From: Imperialibacter roseus
GTDB lineage: Bacteria; Bacteroidota; Bacteroidia; Cytophagales; Cyclobacteriaceae
DNA length: 64,000 bases
Assembly (NCBI RefSeq): GCF_032999765.1
Contig: NZ_CP136051.1
Coordinates: forward strand, 5,474,501-5,538,500
Direction of reading: 5' to 3'
Shown here: positions 1-8,340 of the stretch, in pieces
How the letters are laid out: every line of letters starts with the position of its first letter
How positions within the stretch are numbered: the stretch's first letter is position 1
Position numbers and translations under genes: made by a program
Notes under the pieces: generated by a model
Told to the model about the DNA's origin: nothing
The model's database searches: none
The model's input: the letters and a program-made list of their open reading frames with translations, nothing else

Positions 1-1
1 A

Positions 2-100
2 ATGCAGGCGCCAATTGAAGCCATTAGCTTCGCAGCCACACACTACGACAGCCTGCAGAATGTAGACAATTTTACTGTCACTATTATTGGAAGGAAATAG
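2..100 (+). CDS. C-terminal end of an unidentified protein (cut by left edge)
   Basis: An open frame enters from the left edge and stops at TAG 98-100, giving about 32 residues that end NFTVTIIGRK. The first in-window ATG (position 2) is probably internal. It is followed 22 nt later by a strong hairpin terminator, which fits the end of a plus-strand transcription unit. Too little is present to name a family. That it is coding at all rests on the open frame and the terminator placement. Confidence 0.4.
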   Translation: MQAPIEAISFAATHYDSLQNVDNFTVTIIGRK

Positions 101-122
101 GTAAAATTGCGACGAAAGACTA

Positions 123-165
123 TTAAACGAGAAAAGGGGAGCTGAGCTCCCCTTTTCTCGTTTAA
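123..165. terminator. Bidirectional hairpin terminator (21-bp perfect inverted repeat)
   Basis: Arms 123-143 and 145-165 are exact reverse complements around a single central base. The stem has GC-rich centre (GGGGAGCT) and A/T-rich ends, so each strand reads out through a T-rich arm. It sits between the plus-strand partial gene ending at 100 and the minus-strand TonB receptor ending at 217, and so can serve both convergent units. Confidence 0.85.
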
Positions 166-216
166 TGATTTCTATCCCAACTGTGGGCCGTTAAACTGCA
201 CTGCCCAAATAACATA

Positions 217-3027
217 TTAGAAAGTGTAGGTATACTTTAGAGAGAAGAGTCTTTGCGGCATGTATAGCGAGAACAACTCCTCCTGATCACCAAACTTATA
301 CACCTGCTGATCTTTTGCGTTAAGCAGGTTCTTTGCTGATAGGCTTAGCGCTGACTGGCGGCTTCCTCCAAACTGCTGTGTCACGTTCAGGTTCAGGCTA
401 TTGAATGGCTTTTGATAAACGTCAGGAATATTAGATATGCCGATGAAAGTGATTGTTTCGCCCTGCACATTGTAAGACAAGTTCGTAGAAAAACCAATTT
501 CATCATTTTGATACAACAGGTAAGCGTTTACGACATAGGGCGATTGCCCGGTCATTTCTCTGTAAAGTTTTACAGAAGATGCATCGCCACCTTTGTAGCT
601 CACTTCACTGTCGTATTCGGTTTGCCCCTGCTCACTTACCGTTACTGTCTTTCTGTTAACCCGTGAGGCCACAATCGACACGTTAGATCCTATTGAGAAG
701 TTCTGCAAAGCAGGAGTGATAAAGCTCAGGTCTTTCCTTACTTCAAACTCTGCACCATACACCTGGGCTTCGCCCACATTCCTTGGCTTTAGCTGACCGG
801 GATTGTTAGGGAAGAAAACCAATGCGATGTGGTCAGTAAAGTCTTTATAAAAAACTGATGCAGATACCATTTCGCCTGGGGTGAAGAAATACTCCCACCT
901 CAAGTCATAGTTGAGTATTTGTGCCTGCTTCAGGTCCAAATTACCCGAGAATTGTATTCTGGTGATAGGGTCTTCGATAAACGCCGAAGACTTCTCCTTG
1001 AAAGACGGCCGTGCCAGTGTTTTGTTGAATGAAGCTCTCAGGTTCATATTTTCCTGTAGCGCATATACAAAATTCAAAGACGGCAGCAGGTTAGTTTTGT
1101 CCAATGTTTTGGTGTTGTTTTCAAGCTGGCTGGAGTTGTCCTCGTTTAGCCTGACCCCAGTATAGAACATCTTGACATTTTCCACTCTCACACCATAAAT
1201 TGATTTCAACTTGCTAGTGATATTCATTTCGTTCATCACATAAGCTGCATATGTGGACTGGCTACCATCGTAGTTGTTGTATGCGTTGCTGTTGTTTTGA
1301 ATATAAAGCCCACCGGGGTTTTCTACAGAATACAGGTTAGGATTCGTTAACAACCAGTTTGGGTCATTCTGTTTAACCTCAAAAGTGGAAATAGGCGCAT
1401 AGTTAAAAGAGTTAACAGTGAACTCTCTCCACTTGAAGGCAACCATGCCTCCGGCCTTCAGCTTATTGTTGTCGTTTAGCTCGTAAACCAAGTCAGCCTT
1501 GAAGCTTTCATTCGTTTCTTTCAATTCTCTCCAGAACCTGTTAATCGTTCCGCCGTTCTTAAAAGCGAATTCTCCATCGTCTTCATTGATTCGGGTATCA
1601 CGATAGTCCGGATCTGAAATTCCTGAAACCAACAGCGAATTCGTCCAATCCACCCTCAGTTTACCAAACTGATGCTTGCCGTACAAGATATTGTTGGTCA
1701 TCTGGCGTTGCGTATAGGCCAGGATATCATTATGGACAAGGGTAGGGTTATTTAGGGTAGTGAAGTCTATTTCACGATCCAGCGCTGTACTTACACCATT
1801 CTGTGTGTGGAAGATGTTGGTTCCAATAGTGTGATTATCCACTTTGGCTGCCAGTGTTCCCAATGCACTCCAAAGCACGTTATTGGTGCTCAAATCGCCT
1901 GCGGCCGTAAAGTCTCTCTCAAGACTAACCTCGGCAGAAGTACGGTCTTTTTCAAAACGCTTTCTTGCGAAGCCTTCGTAAAAAGTGTTAGTGTTGGTGT
2001 AGTTGAATATGGCATTATAGCCCCAGGTCACTTTGTTTCTTTGCACCTGATTACCATGCGACAGAGAAAAATTGGTGTTCATGAAGTTGGTAGACCGGGA
2101 TGTTCCTAAAAGAGGTGAGAACTTCTTTGTTGTTTCTTCTACAAAAGAATTAGGCAATGTTGGAATAGAAGCGCTGGCTGATATTGGAAGCGCTCTTGCT
2201 CCGTTGTCCCAGCCCAGCGCATCAGTAGATGAGCCTTTGTAGGACACGGCGTTGCTATTGAAATGCATGGCTGGATTATAGCCAAAGCTCAAAGAAGCTG
2301 AACTGGTCTTCTCTTCAGGAAAAGCTTTGGTTTGAATATTAACCAAACCTCCGGCAAAATCCCCTACCAGATTTGGGGTGAATGTTTTGTAAACAATCAC
2401 ATTCTCCAGCACACCTGTTGGGAATAGGTCAACTTGCACGTCGTTTCTATCTGGGTCGAGGCCTGGGATGATCATCCCATTCAGCGACGTCTTTGTGTAC
2501 CTGTCGCCAAGGCCACGTACGTACACATACTTATCACCCTGAATGGTCACGCCAGTCACCCTGTTCATGGCTGAAGACAGGTTGCTATCACCTACTCTTC
2601 TGAAAGAAGCAGAAGAAATGCCATCCATGGTGTTGATAGACTTCTTTTGAACAGACAGCAAACCAACGTCGTTGTTTCTGATTACTTCAGCTGTAACAAC
2701 TACAGACTCGAGCTCCGTTACATCCTCACTGATAGGAATGTCGAGTGTGGTAGTTTGTCCGGCAACTATTTCAACACCTTCGATAGTTTTGGACTGATAA
2801 GAGACGAATTGCACTTCGATGGTATGGGTGCCTGGCTCAAGGGTCAATGAAAAGTTGCCATCGAAATCGGCAACGGCACCAGTGGTAGTGCCCTTCTTGA
2901 TAACAGCCGCCCCAAACAATGCTTCACCGGAAATTTGGTCGTAAACTTTCCCTCTTAAAAACCCGGTTTGAGAAAATGCCGACGAGGAGATACAAACCGC
3001 CAGCGCAACAATAAAGAACTTCTTCAT
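217..3027 (-). CDS. TonB-dependent outer membrane receptor with carboxypeptidase-regulatory N-domain
   Basis: A 936-residue outer membrane receptor that should import a ligand using TonB/ExbBD energy. It begins with a Sec signal peptide (MKKFFIVALAVCISSSAFSQ), followed by a CarboxypepD_reg-like beta-sandwich (about residues 24-110), a plug domain (about 115-235, with VRGLGDRYTKTSLNG) and a 22-strand-type barrel ending in aromatic F. An upstream TTG at 3039 would add four residues, but ATG 3027 starts directly on the signal peptide and is preferred. The beta-helix lipoprotein gene lies upstream on the same strand, but a terminator and a separate -7 box lie between them. The substrate cannot be told from sequence; no SusD partner is present, which argues against a glycan SusC. 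Confidence 0.93.
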   Translation of the reverse strand: MKKFFIVALAVCISSSAFSQTGFLRGKVYDQISGEALFGAAVIKKGTTTGAVADFDGNFSLTLEPGTHTIEVQFVSYQSKTIEGVEIVAGQTTTLDIPISEDVTELESVVVTAEVIRNNDVGLLSVQKKSINTMDGISSASFRRVGDSNLSSAMNRVTGVTIQGDKYVYVRGLGDRYTKTSLNGMIIPGLDPDRNDVQVDLFPTGVLENVIVYKTFTPNLVGDFAGGLVNIQTKAFPEEKTSSASLSFGYNPAMHFNSNAVSYKGSSTDALGWDNGARALPISASASIPTLPNSFVEETTKKFSPLLGTSRSTNFMNTNFSLSHGNQVQRNKVTWGYNAIFNYTNTNTFYEGFARKRFEKDRTSAEVSLERDFTAAGDLSTNNVLWSALGTLAAKVDNHTIGTNIFHTQNGVSTALDREIDFTTLNNPTLVHNDILAYTQRQMTNNILYGKHQFGKLRVDWTNSLLVSGISDPDYRDTRINEDDGEFAFKNGGTINRFWRELKETNESFKADLVYELNDNNKLKAGGMVAFKWREFTVNSFNYAPISTFEVKQNDPNWLLTNPNLYSVENPGGLYIQNNSNAYNNYDGSQSTYAAYVMNEMNITSKLKSIYGVRVENVKMFYTGVRLNEDNSSQLENNTKTLDKTNLLPSLNFVYALQENMNLRASFNKTLARPSFKEKSSAFIEDPITRIQFSGNLDLKQAQILNYDLRWEYFFTPGEMVSASVFYKDFTDHIALVFFPNNPGQLKPRNVGEAQVYGAEFEVRKDLSFITPALQNFSIGSNVSIVASRVNRKTVTVSEQGQTEYDSEVSYKGGDASSVKLYREMTGQSPYVVNAYLLYQNDEIGFSTNLSYNVQGETITFIGISNIPDVYQKPFNSLNLNVTQQFGGSRQSALSLSAKNLLNAKDQQVYKFGDQEELFSLYMPQRLFSLKYTYTF

Positions 3028-3052
3028 AAATAGACTCAAAATTAATTCGGTG

Positions 3053-3060
3053 CAAAGGTA
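3053..3060 (-). promoter_or_regulatory. Bacteroidota -7 box upstream of the TonB receptor
   Basis: On the minus strand the bases read TACCTTTG, an exact match to the Bacteroidota TAnnTTTG element, 25 nt before ATG 3027. I see no clear TTG -33 element at the usual 19-nt spacing. Confidence 0.5.
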
Positions 3061-3180
3061 GATACCGACAGGGCTAGAACTGATTAGGGGAACTTTATCA
3101 GTTTTTTAATAAAAAGACCAAAAATTGGGGATTTGATAACATTTCGGTAACACTGGACTGCCGAGAAATGCTCTTACAAC

Positions 3181-3212
3181 AAAAAAGGTAGCCGTGGAAC
3201 ACCACAACTACC
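3181..3212 (-). terminator. Rho-independent terminator of the beta-helix lipoprotein gene
   Basis: On the minus strand GGTAG and GTGG pair with CCAC and CTACC (3187-3212) across a small internal loop, and a run of six T follows (complement of A 3181-3186). It lies about 50 nt after the stop of the lipoprotein gene. Confidence 0.7.
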
Positions 3213-3260
3213 ATTTTCAGTACGAGTCTTATTTATGAATTATCTTTGCTTCGGTGCTTA

Positions 3261-4532
3261 TTATTTGAAGCTATCAGTGTAAATCTCGAATGCGGAAGTC
3301 TTTACCTTCGAGAAAACCAACGATCCGTCCGCTGTATTCTTCGACGCATCTTCAGTCTGCTCGTAAGTTGCTACGTCAAACGCAGCAGCCAATTTCACTT
3401 TTCCATTTTCAAACACAACGTTAGTAATAGTTCCTTTGGCTTTAGCCTTGAAGTCACCAGTAGTGGTTTTGTCACCAAGTCCCTTGATGGTGCCATTTTT
3501 GATTGTGAATGACTTATCGAGGCTACCTTCTCTGCCGTCGATCTCAAGTCCTTCATCTGAACCACCGTCTACGTATACAACGAAGTTGTCAACAGTTCCG
3601 GCATAAGATTGATCAACGTCCAAAGCATCATCACCTACCGAGTAGATGAGCACGTTCTTTACATTAACAGTTCCACCAAAAAACTCGATGCCGTCATCAG
3701 AGTTGTTATATACTTCGATGTTCTCGATGGTAGTACCCGTACCAACACCACCCAGTGTCAGACCATTGATCTCACTTCCTTCTGCTATTTCTGCGCCACC
3801 GTGACGAATAGATACATATTTGATAACGCCTGAATTATCGTCAGCAGCAGTTCCCCCATATCTACCATTAGTATCAGCTGCATCCACACCTTCTATTTGA
3901 GGATCTTCGGTTTTGGCACTTACAGGAGCCTTACCGAGAACAACCAATCCACCCCATTTTGTATCTTCGTCAGTCAAAGTAGTACCTGAAAGATCGCCAG
4001 GCTGAATGTCGTCATCGGTTGACGTCATGATAATTGGCTCCTCAGCAGTTCCCTCTGCCATGATCTTACCGCCTCTGGCGATCATAAGCACAGCAGCATT
4101 TGCACCGCTCAATTCTGCGTTTCCTTTTATAATTGTACCTGCTTCAATTGTTAGTGTTACTCCGTCAAGTACAGTAACACGAGTATCAAGCTGGTATACG
4201 TTGTCTTTTGTCCACTCTGTATCTTCCTCAATATTAGCCGCAACCTTTATAACTGGCGCAGCTGCTGAAGGAACGCTTGGCGTTTTGTCGGTTCCACCAA
4301 GAAGTCCCTTCACTGAGGATAACGTCCAATCGTCAAATACAGAATCGTCGGTAGCACCTGTTGCAGATGCATCTGAAGTAGCTTTGGCATCAACTGCCGC
4401 CTGAGCAGTGGCAATTGCTTCTGCCTGAAGCTCTTCTACAGTTTTTTCAGGCTCTGGCTCATCGTCGCCGCCACATGATGATGCGAACACTAAAACGCCC
4501 GCCATAAAAAGTAATGATAAGATCTTGTTCAT
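3261..4532 (-). CDS. Lipoprotein with parallel beta-helix-like domain, function unknown
   Basis: A 423-residue protein with an SPII signal (FASS-C20) followed by an acidic GGDDEPEPEK linker, which suggests anchoring and possible surface display. A helical, Ala/Thr-rich stretch covers about residues 30-70. From about 95 on there are right-handed beta-helix style repeats (LTIEAGTIIKG, GGLVVLGKAPVS, and ladders of I/V with N/G turns). Such lipoproteins are widespread in Bacteroidota, often beside TonB receptors, and lack a proven function. The neighbouring receptor downstream on the same strand is a plausible partner, but separate transcription signals make this only an inference. No catalytic motif is visible. 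Confidence 0.8.
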   Translation of the reverse strand: MNKILSLLFMAGVLVFASSCGGDDEPEPEKTVEELQAEAIATAQAAVDAKATSDASATGATDDSVFDDWTLSSVKGLLGGTDKTPSVPSAAAPVIKVAANIEEDTEWTKDNVYQLDTRVTVLDGVTLTIEAGTIIKGNAELSGANAAVLMIARGGKIMAEGTAEEPIIMTSTDDDIQPGDLSGTTLTDEDTKWGGLVVLGKAPVSAKTEDPQIEGVDAADTNGRYGGTAADDNSGVIKYVSIRHGGAEIAEGSEINGLTLGGVGTGTTIENIEVYNNSDDGIEFFGGTVNVKNVLIYSVGDDALDVDQSYAGTVDNFVVYVDGGSDEGLEIDGREGSLDKSFTIKNGTIKGLGDKTTTGDFKAKAKGTITNVVFENGKVKLAAAFDVATYEQTEDASKNTADGSLVFSKVKTSAFEIYTDSFK

Positions 4533-4637
4533 GATTCAACTTTGTTTTTTGATTTCAAAAGTCTTTGAGCCGCAAAGTTGAGCACTTAATGTTAAGAGGG
4601 AGGAAAAGCGATGTTACGATATGATTAAACTAATTTT

Positions 4638-4692
4638 AAAAAAATTACCCCTGCGTGACGTTTGTTAACATGGTGTTACGTCGCAGGGGTAA
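4638..4692 (-). terminator. Rho-independent terminator of the MoxR gene
   Basis: TTACCCCTGCG (4645-4655) and CGCAGGGGTAA (4682-4692) are perfect 11-bp arms, with an inner ACGT/ACGT pairing after a 2-nt bulge. On the minus strand the second arm runs straight into a T tract (complement of A 4638-4644), 35 nt past the MoxR stop. Confidence 0.88.
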
Positions 4693-4727
4693 ATCAATAT
4701 GGGTTCAGCAATAAGCTATCGAGTCGC

Positions 4728-5714
4728 TTATTTACCTATAGACACTTTGTTGAGCAATTCTTTAACGATCTGCTGGGTGGTAATTCCATCAGCCTCCGCC
4801 TCATAGTTAAGAAGAATACGATGGTTGAGCACGTCGCTGGCTATTTCCTTGATGTCTTCCGGTAACACATAATCTCTCTCATCAAAAAAAGCGATGGCCT
4901 TGGCCGCAAGGTTCAGGTTGATGGAAGCTCTGGGAGAAGCTCCAAATTGGATATAGCCGGCAAAGTCTTTAAGACCATTGTCAGCCGCCGTTCTTGTGGC
5001 AAAGACCAGCTCCACAATATATTTTTCAAGTGACTCGGAAATAGAAACCTGGTTGATTTCATCACGGATCGCAAAAATATCTTCTTTGGAAAGCACCGTA
5101 TCCACCTTGGCATTAAAGCTCATATTCGCCATTCTGCGCATAATCTCTAGCTCTTCGGCCTTGGTAGGGTATTCAATATTTACTTTCAGCATGAAACGGT
5201 CGACCTGCGCCTCTGGCAGCGGGTATGTGCCTTCCTGCTCCACTGGGTTCTGTGTGGCCAGCACCAGGAAAGGCCTGTCAAGGTAAAAAGTGGTTTCCCC
5301 AATAGTCACCTGCTTTTCCTGCATGGCTTCCAGTAGCGCCGACTGCACCTTGGCGGGCGAGCGGTTCACCTCATCGGCCAGGATAATGTTGGCAAAAATG
5401 GGGCCCTTTTTCACTTCAAAATCAGCCTTTTGCTGATTGTATATCATCGTACCCACCAAATCGGCGGGCAGCAAATCCGGCGTAAATTGTATCCTCTTAA
5501 AATCGAGATGCAACACATTGGCCAGCGTGTTCACGGTGAGGGTTTTTGCCAGCCCGGGCACACCTTCGAGCAGGATGTGGCCGTTGGTGAACAGGCCAAT
5601 CAACAGCCTGTTGATCATGTACTCCTGACCGACTACTACTTTTCCGACCTCACTTATTACCTTCTTTATTTTCTCCTGGTGCTCTCTTTTAAGATCTGTT
5701 GTCGATGTTTCCAT
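4728..5714 (-). CDS. MoxR-family AAA+ ATPase
   Basis: A 328-residue cytoplasmic AAA+ ATPase. Walker A is GVPGLAKT (51-58), Walker B is ILADE (111-115) followed by the VNRSPAKVQSALLEAMQE segment typical of MoxR, then sensor 1 (LATQNP) and an AAA lid domain. MoxR proteins act as chaperones that help insert cofactors or activate partners that carry VWA domains. The usual partners (DUF58, VWA/BatA-like genes) are not next to it here; the gene stands alone between a terminator and a 277-nt spacer. ATG 5714 is the only good start. Confidence 0.93.
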   Translation of the reverse strand: METSTTDLKREHQEKIKKVISEVGKVVVGQEYMINRLLIGLFTNGHILLEGVPGLAKTLTVNTLANVLHLDFKRIQFTPDLLPADLVGTMIYNQQKADFEVKKGPIFANIILADEVNRSPAKVQSALLEAMQEKQVTIGETTFYLDRPFLVLATQNPVEQEGTYPLPEAQVDRFMLKVNIEYPTKAEELEIMRRMANMSFNAKVDTVLSKEDIFAIRDEINQVSISESLEKYIVELVFATRTAADNGLKDFAGYIQFGASPRASINLNLAAKAIAFFDERDYVLPEDIKEIASDVLNHRILLNYEAEADGITTQQIVKELLNKVSIGK

Positions 5715-5991
5715 TATGCACGAACTTTTCCTGGATGTAAACTATGTATTGTTGAACTCCTGACACTTTAACAAACGGCTAAGTTACCTCAACCCTGTAT
5801 ACATAAACAAACATGGTTTACGTGGAAGTGTTAATTAATGTTAAAAACGGTTATAATATTGAAATCGATAGGTTTGGCTAGTCCCCGATGCACCGCAACA
5901 AATAGCATTTCATGTAGGGTGGATTTGATTCAACAATTAATTGACAGTCAGCTATTGAACACATATTTTCGAAAAAGAATAAAAGGAAACT

Positions 5992-6279
5992 ATGACTTTC
6001 GACGAATACAAGGTATCCATTCAGGGCCAAGCTCCACCGTTGAACTTGAGTGAAGAATTAAAAGGGCTCTGGTGGGACGGAAAGGGCAGCTGGGACAAGT
6101 CGCACGAAACAGTTCAGGACCTGGATAGTGAAAACGCCGCCTGGGTGCACGCCTATCTTCACCGCAAAGAAGGTGATGTTTGGAACGCTGACTATTGGTA
6201 CCGGCGAGCTGGCAAGGTGAGACCAAAAGTGACCCTTGACGAAGAATGGGAGCACATCGTGAAAGCTTTGCTGAACTGA
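5992..6279 (+). CDS. Conserved small hypothetical protein
   Basis: A 95-residue soluble protein, Trp-rich (LWWDGKGSWD, WVHAYLHRKEGD, WNADYWYRRAGK), with no signal peptide or membrane segment. The dense conserved-looking Trp/His/Arg pattern marks a real family that occurs in many bacteria as hypothetical, but I cannot give a function. A good ribosome site (AAAGGAAAC) precedes ATG 5992. The stop is 2 nt before the GNAT gene, so the two are translationally coupled. Confidence 0.75.
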   Translation: MTFDEYKVSIQGQAPPLNLSEELKGLWWDGKGSWDKSHETVQDLDSENAAWVHAYLHRKEGDVWNADYWYRRAGKVRPKVTLDEEWEHIVKALLN

Positions 6280-6281
6280 AC

Positions 6282-6806
6282 ATGCGTAAAAATATTTCAT
6301 TCAAAAGAGTCGGAACCGACCAGGCAGAAACCCTGCTTGACATAGCGGAGCTTACCTTTCGGGTGGGCTTCCAGCACCTCAACGACCCGGAGGATTTCGA
6401 AGCCTATATGGCAGAGGCCTTTTCGCTGCAGCAAACGAAAAAGGAACTGGGTACCGAGGGGTCGGAGTTTTACTTTGCCATCATGGGAGAGGAAGTTGTC
6501 GGTTATATCAAGCTGAATCATGGCGCAGCGCAAACGGACATCGCTACAGAGCCAGGCATCGAACTGCAGCGCATTTATGTAATGCCGGAGCATCAGGGGA
6601 AAGGAATAGGGCAACAGCTACTGGACTTTGCCATCGGTACTGGCAAAGAAAGGCAATTCCCTTACCTCTGGCTGGGCGTGTGGGAGAAAAATGATGGTGC
6701 CATCCGGTTTTACAAACGGCATGGCTTCCAGCAATTCGGTAGTCACACCTTTATGCTGGGCAACGACCCACAAACCGACCTTCTGATGAAGCTGCCATTG
6801 GGTTAA
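6282..6806 (+). CDS. GNAT-family N-acetyltransferase
   Basis: A 174-residue acetyltransferase that moves an acetyl group from acetyl-CoA to an amine, substrate unknown. The core acetyl-CoA site is clear: LQRIYVMPEHQGKGIGQQLL carries the Q/RxxGxG/A loop (HQGKGIG), followed by the strand and helix ending in GAIRFYKRHGFQ. The frame is open upstream to 6246, but ATG 6282, two bases after the stop of the preceding small gene, starts MRKNISFKRV and gives the usual family length. Confidence 0.9.
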   Translation: MRKNISFKRVGTDQAETLLDIAELTFRVGFQHLNDPEDFEAYMAEAFSLQQTKKELGTEGSEFYFAIMGEEVVGYIKLNHGAAQTDIATEPGIELQRIYVMPEHQGKGIGQQLLDFAIGTGKERQFPYLWLGVWEKNDGAIRFYKRHGFQQFGSHTFMLGNDPQTDLLMKLPLG

Positions 6807-6895
6807 TCTGAAAAGGTAACTTTAATTTATTCAAGAGCTTACCTTAATAATTTGAAAAAGGCGTATTTTCATACCCTTATTAAAATCCTACAACC

Positions 6896-7420
6896 ATGAA
6901 AAAGAATTTTTTATTAACGCTGGCTTTCCTGGCCTTCGTTGCCAGCAGCAAATGCTTTGCCGTTGACCCGGCCTTCCTTGTGAAAGAATGGGAAAGAGCC
7001 AAGGCCTTCACTTTAGAGTATCTGGAAGCGATGCCAGCTGACAAGTACGGCTACAAGCCTACACCTGAGATCAGGTCGTTCGAACAGCAGCTGCTGCATT
7101 TAGCAGACGCCAACTTCGGCTTTACAGCTGGAATCACCGGAACGGCTAGCCCTGTTGAAAGAGGAGGCGCCGAAAAATCAGCCGGGAAATCGAAAGAAGT
7201 CACCGTGAAAATGGTGTCGGACAGTTATGATTTCGTGATCAATGCGCTGAAAGGAATGACTGCGGCTCAGATGGCCGAAACGGTTAGTCTTTTTGGTATG
7301 GACATGACCCGGGAAGTTGCCTTCGGTAAAGCTTTTGAGCATCAAACGCATCACCGGGGTCAAACTACGCCATATATCAGGCTGGCTGGTGCTACTCCGC
7401 CGAACGAGAAGTTATTTTAA
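6896..7420 (+). CDS. Secreted DinB-family protein
   Basis: A 174-residue four-helix DinB/YfiT-type protein. It has a signal peptide (cleavage near KCFA-VDPAF), so it acts outside the cytoplasm. Metal-binding histidines are visible in LLHLADANF and in the C-terminal EHQTHHRGQ, the typical His triad of this fold. Such proteins bind a divalent metal and some are thiol-dependent S-transferases. The specific reaction is unknown. A strong hairpin terminator follows the stop. Confidence 0.88.
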   Translation: MKKNFLLTLAFLAFVASSKCFAVDPAFLVKEWERAKAFTLEYLEAMPADKYGYKPTPEIRSFEQQLLHLADANFGFTAGITGTASPVERGGAEKSAGKSKEVTVKMVSDSYDFVINALKGMTAAQMAETVSLFGMDMTREVAFGKAFEHQTHHRGQTTPYIRLAGATPPNEKLF

Positions 7421-7430
7421 TACTTTTTAA

Positions 7431-7466
7431 AACCTTACTAAGTCTTGCGGCTTAGTAGGGTTTTTT
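7431..7466. terminator. Bidirectional terminator between the DinB and NUDIX genes
   Basis: AACCTTACTAAG (7431-7442) pairs with CTTAGTAGGGTT (7451-7462) with one G-U wobble and an 8-nt loop, followed by a T run to 7466. The same T run overlaps the stop codon of the convergent minus-strand NUDIX gene (7465). Confidence 0.85.
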
Positions 7467-8220
7467 ACCAACTCCCTTTCAACCCAATTTTCAAGGCAGC
7501 GTTGTATTTCTTTACATCAAAGCTATAGAGATAAGGCGCTTTGTGTGCACCCCCTTTTCTTCTCTCGCCCAAATCTTTCAAAATGCCATAAGCGAGCATT
7601 TTACGTTGAAAATTTCTTCGATCCAGCTCTTTTCCTAAAATAGTTTCATACAACCTCTGAAGCTCTGGCATGGTAAACTTGACCGGAAGCAACTTGTGAC
7701 CAATAGGCTGGTAGTTGATCTGAAATCGTAGCGTATCCAGCGCTTTATCCGCTATCTCCCGGTGATCAAGTATCATGTCTGGCAGCTCGTCAACGCTTTT
7801 CCATTCGCAGGCGTCAGAAATATCATCAGGCCGTGGACTTGCCTTCGAAAATTCTATCAGGGCATAGTACCCCATGGTAATGAATCGCTGTAAAAACCAG
7901 TGATCCTTCACCGGATCCCGGCCACTTTGTTTGAAAAGCTCAAGATCCATTTCGTGATCATGCCTGTCCGGATCCCCAAACGTGTAGAACTGTTTTAGGA
8001 AGATATCCTTCAACCCGGTTCTGTTCTCCAGCACTCTAATAGCCGCCAGGTCAATATGCTCATTCTTCTCTACGAAACCTCCGGGCAAGGCCCATTTGGA
8101 GGTGTGCTTCATTTTCAGCAGCAGCACCTTTAATTCATTTTCATGAAACCCAAAAATCACACAATCTACCGAAAGACCGGGGTGGTATTTTTCAGCAGCT
8201 TTATCCAGAAATTCCGACAT
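7465..8220 (-). CDS. NUDIX-domain transcriptional regulator (NrtR/AraR type) with degenerate Nudix box
   Basis: A 251-residue protein with an N-terminal Nudix fold (about 13-150) and a C-terminal winged-helix part (about 165-240, ending RRNFQRKMLAYGILKDLGE). This order is that of NrtR-like and Bacteroidota AraR/XylR-like regulators, where the Nudix domain senses a nucleotide or sugar ligand. The Nudix box spans G48-L70: G48, E54, R62, G69 are kept, but the catalytic REUxEE reads R62-V-L-E-N-R67, so the key glutamates are lost. It is therefore expected to bind but not hydrolyse its ligand. It is divergent from the esterase gene at 8341, its likely target. Confidence 0.85.
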   Translation of the reverse strand: MSEFLDKAAEKYHPGLSVDCVIFGFHENELKVLLLKMKHTSKWALPGGFVEKNEHIDLAAIRVLENRTGLKDIFLKQFYTFGDPDRHDHEMDLELFKQSGRDPVKDHWFLQRFITMGYYALIEFSKASPRPDDISDACEWKSVDELPDMILDHREIADKALDTLRFQINYQPIGHKLLPVKFTMPELQRLYETILGKELDRRNFQRKMLAYGILKDLGERRKGGAHKAPYLYSFDVKKYNAALKIGLKGSW

Positions 8221-8298
8221 TTTCTAACGTATTCAATCAATCCGGCAAGTAAGAAAAAGAATATTACATCATTCAAGTTTAAAAAGAAAACTGTAGGT

Positions 8299-8315
8299 TG
8301 TGTCACTAATACACA
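8299..8315. promoter_or_regulatory. Candidate operator in the NUDIX regulator/esterase divergent region
   Basis: TGTGT (8299-8303) and ACACA (8311-8315) form an inverted repeat with a 7-nt spacer, 25 nt before the esterase ATG. Placement and symmetry suit a repressor site for the divergent NUDIX regulator, but nothing else supports the assignment. Confidence 0.3.
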
Positions 8316-8340
8316 TTTTACAATACCACCAACAAAAGTT

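Noticed and set aside
5838-6053. 71-codon plus-strand frame before the small Trp-rich gene
   Set aside because: Overlaps the better gene at 5992, which has a good ribosome site and conserved pattern.
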